From NCBI GenBank assembly GCA_949825045.1, contig OX463815.1, forward strand, positions 31,177,356-31,241,355: DNA of 64,000 nt, in the 5' to 3' direction. A program made the translations under genes and the position numbers. The DNA comes from Argyresthia goedartella (Eukaryota; Arthropoda; Insecta; Lepidoptera; Argyresthiidae). Every line of letters begins with the position of its first letter. Within the stretch, counting starts at the first letter, position 1. The notes under the pieces are model-generated. The model did not search any database, was not told the origin of the DNA, and saw only the letters and a program-made list of their open reading frames with translations. Shown here piece by piece: positions 33,964-44,400 of the stretch.

Positions 33964-36842
33964 ATGGCAAAAATTAACATTTTTCATCAAAATGTGTGTG
34001 GAATCACCAAAAAAAAGGATGAATTAGAGATGTACATAGATAGTTTTCAAGAACATTGTCATAACATCGGTATTACTGAACACTTTCTAAACGAACACAT
34101 GGCTTCATTATTTCAAATAGAAAATTATAAGATGGCTGCTTATAATACTAGAGTATCAATGAAACGGGGTGGTTCACTTATTTTAGGACATGCGCAAAAA
34201 GGTTATGACGAAATAGCAATTTGTAAGAAACTGTGTAAAGATAAGTGTTTCGAGGTATGTGGTATCAGAGATAAAGATACAAATTTGTGTATTATCTGTT
34301 GCTATCGAAATCCGGACTATGACACGTATGATGAGTTCATGGTGTGCCTAGAAAAGCTTTTAGAGCATCATTTCACAAAAACCTGTATAATTTGTGGGGA
34401 TTTCAACATGGACACCCTTAGTGATAATAATAGACTCAACAAATTTTTGGCCATGTTGAAATGCTACAATTTTAGATATTTGATAGATACACCGACCTTT
34501 AACAGAAATGGTGCTCGCGCATCATGCCTCGACAACTTTCTGACAAATGTGCCGGAAGAGTATATTGAAGGTACAGATGTGGATCATAACGGTATTTCAG
34601 ATGGTCATGCAGCAATCTTTTGTAACCTTAAACTGCCGAATCTAGGTTTAGCACACAAGGAAAACCATACTCTCCTAATAGAACGCAGACAGTATTCAGA
34701 AAGCAATAATGAACGGTTTAGATCCGAAGTTATAAGAGGAAACCTAAATGACAAAGGAATAAATGGTTCTATTTCAAGTTTTGGTAAAATTTTCCAAAGT
34801 TGCTTTGTAAAAAAAAAGAAAAAGATAGCGTTAGGAAAGTCAGGCAAAATTAAATGGCTTACACCAGGCCTAAAAGTCTCAAGTAAAATGAAGAGGGTTT
34901 TAGCCAATACGAATAGCTGTAACGAGAGTATCAAGCATTACCGCAGTGAGTATATTAGGATATACAGGAGAGTACTAACACAAGCCAAAAAGCTTGCAGT
35001 TCGGTCGGAACTAAATAAAGCAAAATGCTCTACCAAAGCCTTGTGGAAAGTAGTTAACAAACACAGAAATAAGAAAACGATCTCGGTTACAGAAAAGTTA
35101 TTGCTAAAAGTAAATGACAAAATAATTCACAAACCAATCGAAATAGTAGACGTCTTCGCAGACCAATTTGAGGTTAAATCCGTAGGAATTATAAACGGTT
35201 CTCAGCAAGCAGTAGATCTGCTAAAAATTAACTGTCCGAGAGTCACAGGCGAGATGGACTTTAGACAGACGTGTATAACTGGAATCAAAAAGATAGTCCA
35301 ACTTTTTGAAAGCAAGCCATCATGCGGTTACGATGACATGCCAATCACAGTTATCAAAAACAACATTGATATTTTAGCAGAGCCACTTACAATTTTCTTT
35401 AATAACTGTTTAAATATAGCAATTTTCCCAGATCAATTTAGGATCGCCCGTGTATTGCCAATTCATAAAAAGGAACAAAAGAAAATCCGTCCCACTACAG
35501 ACCTATTTCATTATAGCCAGTCCTATCGAAGATATTTGAGAAAATTATCAAGGCAAGATTTCTAGCGCACTTGGTAATTTATAAAATACTAAGTGACAGA
35601 CAGTTCGGTTATCGGAGAGGTTTGGGTACATCTGATGCTATTGATACATTGGTAGATGACGTTGTAGGTAAACTAGACGAGAAAATGAAAGTTGCTGCAC
35701 TTTTTCTAGACTTGAGCTCGGCGTTTGATTTTGTTGACCATGACATTTTAATAGATAAGCTGGAACATTATGGTGTAAGAGGGAAATGCCTGAATTTAAT
35801 GAAATCTTACCTTCAAAATAGGAAGCAGTTTGTTGAACTGTGCTCGACTGATAGTGGATGTCAAATGATAAACAGGTCCAGATTAGTTCATTTGACTAGA
35901 GGAGTGCCGCAGGGTTCTATTTTGGGTCCAATCTTCTTTATTGTTTTCACTAACGACCTGTTTGAGTATATTGGTAGGGAAATACCTGATAGTCAACTTG
36001 TAGTTTATGCGGATGACACAAATGCTGTCGTTTCAGACAAGGATATAACATCACTCGAATCTAAAGTTAATGTTATTCTAAAACTGTTTGATTCCTGGTT
36101 TACCAACAATAACCTGAAAATCAACACCACTAAAACTAATCTACTCTTATTCAAGACCACCGCACGAAATAATGATAAAATAAAGGCTACCCTAAACGGG
36201 GACGCAATGGCGACAGTCAATGTAGTTAGGTTTTTGGGTGTTAATATTGATGCCTCTCTCAACTGGAAGCCCGAACTTACTGCCCTGGAAGGTAGTATTG
36301 GCTCAGCGTGCTATGCCCTGAGAAGTCTTAGGGACGTAGTAACTGAAGGACACCTGAAAATGGTTTATTATGCTCTGGTTGAGTCCAAGTTGCGCTATAG
36401 CATCAAGTTGTGGGGAAATAGCTATGAATATAATATTTTAAAAGCATTCGTGTTACAAAAAAGGGCAATCCGCACGATAGCTCGTATCCAACAGACGGAA
36501 TCGTGCAGGCCGCACTTCATCAGGTTGGGTATACTGACAGTTCCGGCGCTTTACTTGCTTGTGCTGATGGATGTTCTAGTTAAGAATATTCACAAAATAG
36601 AAAACCAAGAACAGAGACATACACGAGAGAATTCGCGTAGAAAGGACTTTCCGATAGTATCTGCACCTAGGTTAGAAGTAGCAAGACATTCAGCGGGTTA
36701 TCAGTCACTCAGGTTATTTAACCAGCTCCCGACAGAGCTTAAGCTCATGGTTACGCACAGCAGTTTTAAGGACAAGCTAAGAACATTCTTATTGGAAATG
36801 AGTCCATACAGTATTAACGAATTCTACAATCAATCAAAATAA
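33964..36842 (+). pseudogene. LINE ORF2: endonuclease and reverse transcriptase, frameshifted
   Basis: The N-terminus (INIFHQNVCGITKKKDELEM, CIICGDFNMDTL, DHNGISDGHAAI) is an APE-type endonuclease, and the RT follows with VLPIHKKEQ, LDLSSAFDFVDHDIL, GVPQGSILGPI and the catalytic VVYADDTN near 36006. The frame breaks near 35490, at about the RT palm start; the continuation also meets a TAG in the ISLxPVLSK segment, so at least two changes exist. The C-terminus ends SYNPF-like with SINEFYNQSK at 36842. Otherwise the element is full length. Confidence 0.88.
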
Positions 36843-37786
36843 CATTATACAATTTTTATTTATGACATGATATTTTATTCCTTGTGTTTATGAATTTATT
36901 TATTTATTGTGACATGCGCATGATTAATTTTAGTTTTGACGTTTAATTAGACGTACTTCACTTATGATTACTAATAACTGTTATGCCAGGTATGTGATTT
37001 GTATTTGTATTGAATAATTTATTTTGACATGTCAAAGTGTTTTGTTATTTTGTTTGTCTACCTATCATTTAATTTAATTTCAAGAACATTCTTATTGGAA
37101 ATGAGTACATACAGTATTGACGAATTCTGCAATCAATCAAAATAACATTATACAATTTTTATTTATGACATGATATTTTATACCTTGTGTTTATGAATTT
37201 ATTTATTGTGACATGCGCATGATTAATTTTAGTTTTGACGTTTAATTAGACGTACTTCACTTATGATTACTAATAATAACTGTTATGCCAGGAATGTGAT
37301 TTGTATTTGTATTGAATAATTTATTTTGACATGTCAAAGTGTTTTGTTATTTTGTTTGTCTACCAATCATTTAATTTAATTTCAATTAAGTTACATTTTA
37401 TTATATTTCTGGCTTATAATGATTTCACTTGTATAGAATTGTTATACCATTTAAATAATATTTTAGTTTTAATCGATGTATTTCAGACACAATTGTACTA
37501 TTGTTTATGAATAAATACTATTGAACTATTGAACTATTGATCATTTCACCATCTTCCAGAAAACAGGCAATTAACAAAAGACTTCCACTGATGAACAATA
37601 ACAACAATAAAATCGGAGACTTTTTGTCCTAAGCGGCTCTCTACCGAGAATAAGGGCGCACGAAGATACGCACAAACTTTGACAATCGCAACCCGAACGA
37701 TCTGTTAATCGTAGACAAAGGTAGTTCAAATAAATCACGCTATCTCTAAGTTCTTTCTTTCAACAACTTCCCAAGAAGATAACCTA
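36843..37786 (+). other. LINE 3' UTR with 303-bp duplication, then short flank
   Basis: 3' UTR of the inner LINE with a second tandem copy of the ORF2 end plus UTR, then the ACTATTGA tail. From 37541 to 37786 lies the 5' flank of the second OTU copy; no gene is seen there. Confidence 0.6.
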
Positions 37787-38190
37787 ATGGAAGCCTTACC
37801 AACGCTGAGATGGTAACTGCCTATTCACCGCAATTTCTGACCAAATTAATCACCTATGTCAATTAACATGCAACCACACTCACATTCGTAAGGACCTAGT
37901 TAACTATGTAGAAGAAAACGGCGATGAACAGAACAAAGCTCGCAATCACTGAGCCTGAAATCCTTAACAACTCAACACTGAAAATCTACGCAATTACGGT
38001 ACTTGGGCTGGAGAGGAGATTATAATACCAGCTGCCGAATACTTTCTACTTAACGCAACAATCCACCAGCAAAATACACCATCGCTCACATTCACGCCCA
38101 AGAATCCAGCGGATGCAGTGAAATCTATCAACCTCAACGTCACAGGACACCACTACGACAGCGTTTACTTGCTTGAATCGCCAAATTTAC
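37787..38190 (+). pseudogene. Second, decayed OTU-protease copy
   Basis: It starts ATGGAAGCCTTACC, parallel to the first copy. After a one-base shift the active-site block DGNCLFTAISDQINHL is readable at about 37810-37856; later come TWAGEEIIIPAAEYFLLNATI and the histidine motif GHHYDSVYLLES. Frameshifts and stops break it in the first 200 bp. From about 38118 the frame is open and runs on into a linker before the endonuclease-like start, so here the OTU domain may once have been fused upstream of the endonuclease. Confidence 0.7.
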
Positions 38191-38356
38191 CCATGGATCA
38201 AGCAACCGATAACCAAACTGATAACACCATACTTTCGCCGATACTTAATGCAACACCCATGACCTCCTCAGGGTCAACCATAACATCAACAGAAGACATC
38301 CCAGACAACACCGGATATACGATGATACGAAACAGCCCCATATTTAAACCACAAGT

Positions 38357-38713
38357 CACATGCGAGCGTATGCGCATTGCTACTTGGAAGGTTCTAACCT
38401 TGAGTATTTTAGTTGAGTATTTTAGTTGAGTATTTTAGTTATTTCGGCGCATCCTCTAGGATGCGCCGAAATAACTAAAATACTCAACATTGACGCGGAA
38501 TTGACTAACAAAAACATACACATAGCCTATATACAGGAAACAAACATGATACATATGTCAAAACACTATCTCTGGTATCTGTATGCTCGCATCGGACAAG
38601 ACGCTATAAAGAAATACAGGAAAAAGGGAATTATAGGAACAAACCTCCTTCACAATATTGCACACAAATATTTTAAAAGTTACATCAAAAGAGGATGCAT
38701 GTACAGGGGCTAG
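38357..38713 (+). pseudogene. LINE endonuclease start, broken
   Basis: It reads RMRIATWKVLTL, the typical opening of an APE-type endonuclease (IATWNVRTL in relatives), and after a hairpin continues EITKILNID ... IHIAYIQETN, the next conserved block. Between them is a three-fold 14-bp repeat and a 64-bp perfect hairpin. After about 38560 no further endonuclease motif is recognisable. Confidence 0.6.
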
Positions 38714-38739
38714 CTTGTCTCTGGGGAGAGATTTCTTCC

Positions 38740-39165
38740 AGCAAAACAAGGCATTACAGGAATTGCTATCATAAAAGGGTAGGCAGTGCACAATAATTAC
38801 TATAACTAAAATGCCTAGGAATAAATTAAAATATCTGTAAAATACAGATAGCAAATACGAAATAATTACCGATATATACATAAACCTTACATATAATAAA
38901 ATAAATACAATAACTTTTACGAAGGAGACATGTAGAGCTCTTTGATATGTTTCTTAAAAGAAAAAAGAGTCGGACTGTCTCTTGTAGTGCAAAGAGGTGC
39001 GTTCCAGAGTCGGACCGCCCGCAACCTGAAAGAGCGTTTATACGCAGCGCTGCTATGCCGCGGAGTAGCTAAAAGTGAATAATTAAATATCATCGGAGAA
39101 CTGCTCATGGCAAACTTAAAAGTAGAAAGACGAAATTTCTTATAGGAGACCCAGTGAATTGGACG
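38740..39165 (-). pseudogene. LINE 3' end fragment, opposite strand
   Basis: The minus strand reads AYKRSFRLRAVRLWNAPLCT then SFKKHIKELYMSPS and a stop at 38917-38919. This is the familiar C-terminal motif of CR1/jockey-type ORF2 (SFRxRAVRLWN). It sits inside the OTU-bearing LINE in reverse orientation, so it is a separate truncated insertion. Boundaries are approximate. Confidence 0.6.
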
Positions 39166-39179
39166 TAGTTCCAATACGA

Positions 39180-39640
39180 ACCGTAACCGAAATCAAATAT
39201 CTCGGCACATATATTACGGCAGGACATAGGACACAATAAAAAAGAGGTGCCGGCAAGCCATATATGCAATTCCAAGGCCCTAATGCATTTTATAAAGAAA
39301 TCCAACATAGACTGAAATATAGTGCGCCTGATTTACAAAATGGTCATTGCACTGTTTATAAAATACGGACAAAAAGCGGCAACCCTCACTAAAGCAAACA
39401 GTTGACAGTCAGTATATGAACGCCTGATCTTCAGAGACATGTTTGAGAACGCCAGAAGCTATCCAAGATACCACAAAATTCATGACTGACTACAGGGCAA
39501 AACGATAACCAAACGAATCAAAAACCACCGGATACATATTCTGCGACGCCCACAACAGCACTTACTACACGCTCCATTCAAATACGAAGCAAGGAAGAAG
39601 AAAGTCGGCCGACTTATATACACCTGGAAAGATTTCCTTA
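39180..39640 (+). pseudogene. RT 3' region of the OTU-bearing LINE, heavily decayed
   Basis: Short segments are readable in changing frames: VTEIKYLGTYITAGHR (the IKYLG motif after RT) and several following helices. Many stops and frameshifts. Assignment to the OTU-bearing LINE rests on position and strand only. Confidence 0.4.
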
Positions 39641-40078
39641 AGCATGACATCAAATACTACGGTGAAGAACACAGTTACTGGACAGAATCATCACACAACA
39701 GGGACGAAGTCAGGATGGCCTAGAGGCAAATATACCGTATCCCAGGAACAGACAGCAAAAGCGAAATTGGGAACTTACCGGATAACCCAAACGAACACGA
39801 CTCAGGAAACTCAACTATTAACAATAACTGAAAATAGAAGGAAAACAAGAACTTGAAGAAAACAACAGCTGCTCTCCAAATCCCACATCCTCCCCATTCC
39901 ACATATCCTATATTGGCTTCAGGCTGAAGAGTCGGTCGATTTAATTCACTATCCTTCCCTTCCTACAGAGCAGGTCATTCCGCCCCCCCTCAAAACTTGT
40001 GCCCTCTGGTATGCCGGCCGAAAGACCGGAACAGGTTTAGAACCCTGGCTGGAGAAGCACCATTCATTCATTCATTCA
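39641..40078 (+). repeat. 3' UTR and (CATT)n tail of the OTU-bearing LINE
   Basis: Mostly non-coding. Near the end come CCGGCCGAAAGACCGG, which can form a hairpin, and AGAACCCTGGCTGGAGAAGC; then CATT repeats at 40061-40079, directly followed by the second copy of the 24-bp target repeat. Confidence 0.65.
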
Positions 40079-40237
40079 TATGGGGGGATAATATGTTTGG
40101 GGGGATTTTTGGAGGGAAAAAAAATGAAATTGGGGGATTTGGCGGAATTCTAATTCAATCTCGGAGCATACTGAAGAGTTCTGGGTTGAAGTTTATAATT
40201 TCAAAAATGCAGTCGGAGATCGGAATCGCATATTAGC

Positions 40238-40390
40238 AAACTGGCATTAGGTATTATGTCGTTGCCATTTTCTAACGCCATTGTGGAAAGAGCCTTCTCT
40301 CAAGTAGCGGTTATTAAAGACAAACTTCGAAATAGATTGGCGATCCAAACTGCAGAATCTATTTTGAGGACTTTGAGTAATAATGTATAA
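40238..40390 (+). pseudogene. hAT transposase C-terminal dimerisation fragment
   Basis: The frame reads KLALGIMSLPFSNAIVER, then AFSQVAVIKDKLRNRLAIQT to a TAA at 40388-40390. This is the conserved hAT C-terminal motif. The rest of the transposase is missing. Confidence 0.85.
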
Positions 40391-40681
40391 AATACATTAT
40401 TACCTACTCAAAGTTTGAGGATAAGATATTCGATGACGGAAGGATGACTAAATTTTAAACCAAGTCATAAGATAATCAGCAGATTCAGCTCCGAAAAGAT
40501 GTATGGAACAACAAGCGAAGATTCAGATGCTGATACTGCTATGGAAGCCATTGCTGAAATTGTTATTACTTTAAAATAAACTCTTTTTTTTTCTTTGGTG
40601 GTTTTTTTCTTGAAACCCTGAATTTTGGGGGATTTGAGGTTCGATATGGGGGGAATGTGAGGCGTTCATCTGGCAACACTG
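40391..40681 (+). other. 3' non-coding end of the short hAT element
   Basis: AT-rich, with a G-run region (40625-40653) that mirrors the G-rich left end at 29356-29385, ending in the terminal inverted repeat. Confidence 0.6.
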
Positions 40682-40722
40682 ATTTCGTTCGTTTGTCTTT
40701 GTCGTTCGTCTTAGACAGACAA

Positions 40723-41136
40723 CAGTGTTGCCGTTTTGGCATTTTTAATGCTAAATTTGGCATATTTTCACCTAATTTAGCATGTTAATTTGGAACTTAG
40801 CATATTGCATTATTTTAGCATTTTTTCAACATTGTTTAGGGCAACTTTTTATAAATGGGGAAATCCCGACCCGACCGACTATCGTTCAGAAATTCTTAAG
40901 GGAAATCCCACCCATCGTTAAGAGATATCATTTCGTACGTTCGAGCGATGGTTCGGTGATGGTTCTGTTATGGTTCGACTTTTCCCGATTAGTTGATTGT
41001 TTATGTTTTGTTCAAACATTCGTTCGGTCATTGACAGACACAACCATCACAAGTTACTTATGTAATACGTTACGCTTGCGGAAAACTAAAGTGATTGTGC
41101 GCAAAAACATTTTAAAATACAAGTTTGGTGAGAACA
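40723..41136 (+). other. 5' non-coding part of the larger hAT element
   Basis: Terminal inverted repeat, then A/T-rich subterminal DNA with repeated TTAGCAT-like words (40765-40830), which recur near the other end (49500-49545). Such subterminal repeats are common transposase binding sites in hAT elements. Confidence 0.6.
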
Positions 41137-41143
41137 ATGCCCC

Positions 41144-41433
41144 TGTAGGCGACGCAAATATTTAGATTAAAATGTGTAGGCTAGTTTTTACTTAGTTAGT
41201 TTTACTTTTAGTACTTGTAACGCCATCTCGTGCAACATATAGATATTAAAGCTAATAAAAACGTTGGTGGGGAGCGAGCCCAAGTCTTGCGCAGTACGCA
41301 CGTATACAAACCGGTAGATTGACAGTGATTTTCCAAATCTCCTATTCGCCACGTCGTTGGCTACTCGCTCGCACCATAGTTTTGGCCATTGTACAAATCG
41401 AAATTACGTGTTTTCCTTGTTCCGTCACCTACA
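41144..41433 (+). repeat. 5' LTR of the intact BEL/Pao element
   Basis: 290 bp, identical to 47116-47405. Confidence 0.97.
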
Positions 41434-41469
41434 ATAAGTGGTCTTCGAACCGGATCTTTACTGGAAGTG

Positions 41470-44400
41470 ATGTATAGAACTCCGAAGCAGCCTAAAACTC
41501 GTAAACAACACCGAGAATTCGAGCGCACGCAATTGCAAATGGCGAGCACTTCTAGCAACGCACCCGCGGAACCTATAGTTAAAATGCCAAACCTCGGCAC
41601 CGATAGTGATGCACAGCCGAAGGAGTTGGATACAGGGAAAATGGAAATACCGAAAAGATCTATACGTGGATCAATTGTGTCAGGCAAGTCGAAGCGGTCT
41701 ACGTCATCATCCATTGCTAGACGTAAGCAATTGGAATTTGAAGCCGCTCAAGCTAAGGCACAGATTGAGCTGGAGCTAATTGATAAAAAGCTGGAAGCTG
41801 ATCTAGCCCAAGTTGACGTCGAGGAGTGGCAAAGCGAGCGCAGCAGTCAAGCTAGAGGCGCGCTTAGCAACAGAGCTCGATCGAGCGTTGAACAATGGTT
41901 GGACAAAGGTCACGATGAGACAACTTACATACCACAGCCGCAAGCACCATATCAGCCGCAGCTTCAAGCATTGCCGCTTGTCAATAGTGCGTCCGTCAAC
42001 GTAGCCCAGCACCCTGAACTGCCTCGTGATAGCATCCAGCAACTAGCCCTGACCTTGAAGGACATCATGACGACCTCGTCAGCACAGCGTGACGACCGTT
42101 TGCTCAGTCGCCTGTCTACTCCGCGTGAATTACCAATTTTCAGCGGTGACTGTGTTGAATGGTTACACTTTAAGAGGACATATACTGAATCTACTAAAGT
42201 GTGCGAATTCAGTGATTCTGAAAATCTAGAAAGATTACGCAAAGCACTGCGAGGCGACGCGAAGGACACGGTTACCGCCCTACTGATTGGTAACACCCCG
42301 CCCGCAGCGGTAATGGAGGCCCTTGAATTAAGGTTTGGCCGATCTGACGTAATCATTATGAACCTTACGACGCAACTGAAGAAGTTACCTTCGCTACCCA
42401 CGTCGTACCAGAATGACTTAATTGATTTTTCAATCAAGGTAAACAACTGCGTAGCAACAATAGGTGCCCTAAATCAGCAGGATTACCTACGCAGCCCCGA
42501 GCTCGCGTCAGCTGTTTTGAGTAAGCTACCGAGCACTCTAATTGGGAAGTGGACCGATTTCGCATATAATAGATTAGCCGAAGATCAGCCAAAGTTGACT
42601 TTGATCGCAGGATTTCTCAAACAGGAAGCACAAATGTTATCATTAGTTGGAATGACACAGGTACGAGAACAACAACATAAACCGAGTGAAACAAAAATAT
42701 CAGCAAAACATGCAACTGATAACAGATTCCGGCCTAATCGACCTATATTTACCACAAGTGTTGTCGAGGACGATAAGGTATGCAAGTTTTGTTCTAAAGG
42801 ACCTCACACGCTGCCCGAATGCCGTATCTTCAAACGTGCTATGCGTCGTGACAAATGGAGGTTTATAAAATCACAAGGACTGTGTTATTGTTGTCTGACG
42901 TCGCGGCACGATAGAAATGCATGCCCCGCACCTGTGTGCAATGTAGATGAATGTGGACTAGCGCACCACAAAATGCTACACTGGACGAAACCTAATAGGG
43001 AATCACAATCAGCTGTCACGGTTACCGACTCGCCGCCCGAGCCGGCCCCCACGGTGGCTCAGCCGCAGGCCCCGGCGCCGGCGCCCCCGGTTCCCGACAC
43101 CGTGGCACACGTTGCATCGGATTGTGACAAACATTCTTCCAAGGACCATGTCATCTTAAAAGTAATGTCAGTGCAGTTACGTGGACCTAAAGGTGTTGTG
43201 AGTACTTACGCCCTTTTAGACGATGCAGCTTCAGTGTCCATTATAGACTCTGACCTAGCAACCGAGTTAGGTCTTAAGTGCGAACAATCTAGCCCTATAA
43301 AGTTCATCGATGCATTTGGACTCGAAGTGTACCAATCGGACGCGCCGACCGTCACCGCTCAGATAAGTGGACAACACAATAACAATAGTTATGATATTAA
43401 ATTGCGTAAAGTGTCTAAGTTAAATTTACCAGCACAAAACTTATCTGTAATTAGCAGTTTAAATTGTCAACATTTATCTCATGTCAAAGATTTTGTGTGT
43501 AAAAGTTGTGTAATTCCGCGCATTCTTATTGGGGAAGATAATTATTTCTTAATTGCTCCGGTTGAAATAATTCATGGTAATAAATACGAGCCCTATGCTT
43601 CTCGGTGCAAGTTAGGTTGGTCTATTCACGGTTACTGCGGTCGCACTCACTCCAACGCTGCCGGTATGTTTCATCTTAGTCACACAGATGACGAAAATAT
43701 TAGCGAGTTAAATGATTTAATTAAACATTCTTTTTCCTTAGATTCTATAGGAATTTCAACCCTACGGCGTGAAAATAGTGATCATGTCAGGGCATTGCAA
43801 ATTTTAGACGATACAGCCCGGCTTATCAGTAATCAATGGGAGGTTGGCCTGCCGTTCAAGAAGGACGTATTCACCATGCCGGACACACGCGAGGCTGCTT
43901 TTACGCGACTACAGTCTTTGATGCGCAAATTTGTTAAAGACGACGCGTACGCAGATCGTTACCGAAATGAAGTAAACAAACTGTTTACTGCCGGCTATGC
44001 ACGTGAACTGCGGGAAAATGAACTCTCGGCGGACCACATATGGTATATGCCGCACTTTGGAATACAAAACCCGAACAAACCTGGTAAGCTAAGACTAGTA
44101 TTTGATTGTGCCGCAAAAGTAAACGGAACCTGTCTTAATAGTTATTTACTTACCGGTCCGGACTTATATAACTCGCTTATGGGAATAATGTTCAGATTTC
44201 GCGAGAACAAGGTTGTCATAATAGGTGATATTAAGGACATGTTTTTAAGGGTGAAAATAAGGCCGCAAGATCAACATGTACTTCGTTTTTTATGGCAGGA
44301 ATCGCCTAACGAACCTCTAAAAACATGTCTTATGCAAAGTTTAGTGTTTGGCGGAACATGTTCTCCATTCATTGCGCAATATATAAAGAATAAAAACGCA

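Larger units (their letters stand above)
31800..37540 (+). mobile_element. Jockey/CR1-like LINE inserted in the OTU-bearing LINE
   Basis: It has ORF1 (32466-33890), ORF2 (33964-36842, one frameshift) and a 3' UTR ending in three copies of ACTATTGA at 37517-37540. The left boundary is approximate. The last part is duplicated: 36779-37081 and 37082-37384 are near-identical. Confidence 0.8.
29418..40078 (+). mobile_element. Composite LINE insertion with 24-bp target duplication
   Basis: A perfect 24-bp direct repeat at 29394-29417 and 40079-40102 (core GGGGGGATAATATGTTTG) brackets this block. It ends with a (CATT)n tail at 40061-40079, as expected for target-primed LINE integration. Inside are a 5' region, an OTU-protease ORF (30623-31156), an inner LINE (about 31800-37540), a second decayed OTU copy (37787-38190), an endonuclease-like start (38357 on) and RT-end remains (39180-39480). 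I infer one OTU-bearing LINE that later received other insertions. An alternative is a tandem of two related LINE copies. Confidence 0.65.
29342..40681 (+). mobile_element. Short hAT element split by a large LINE insertion
   Basis: The left end CAGTGATACCAGAT at 29342 and the right end, whose complement reads CAGTGTTGCCAGAT, form hAT-type terminal inverted repeats. An 8-bp duplication ATTTCGTT lies at 29334-29341 and 40682-40689, the length usual for hAT. The element's own DNA is only 29342-29417 plus 40103-40681, about 655 bp; everything between is the LINE insert. The right part keeps a transposase C-terminus, so this is an internally deleted copy that would need a transposase from elsewhere. 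Confidence 0.9.
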
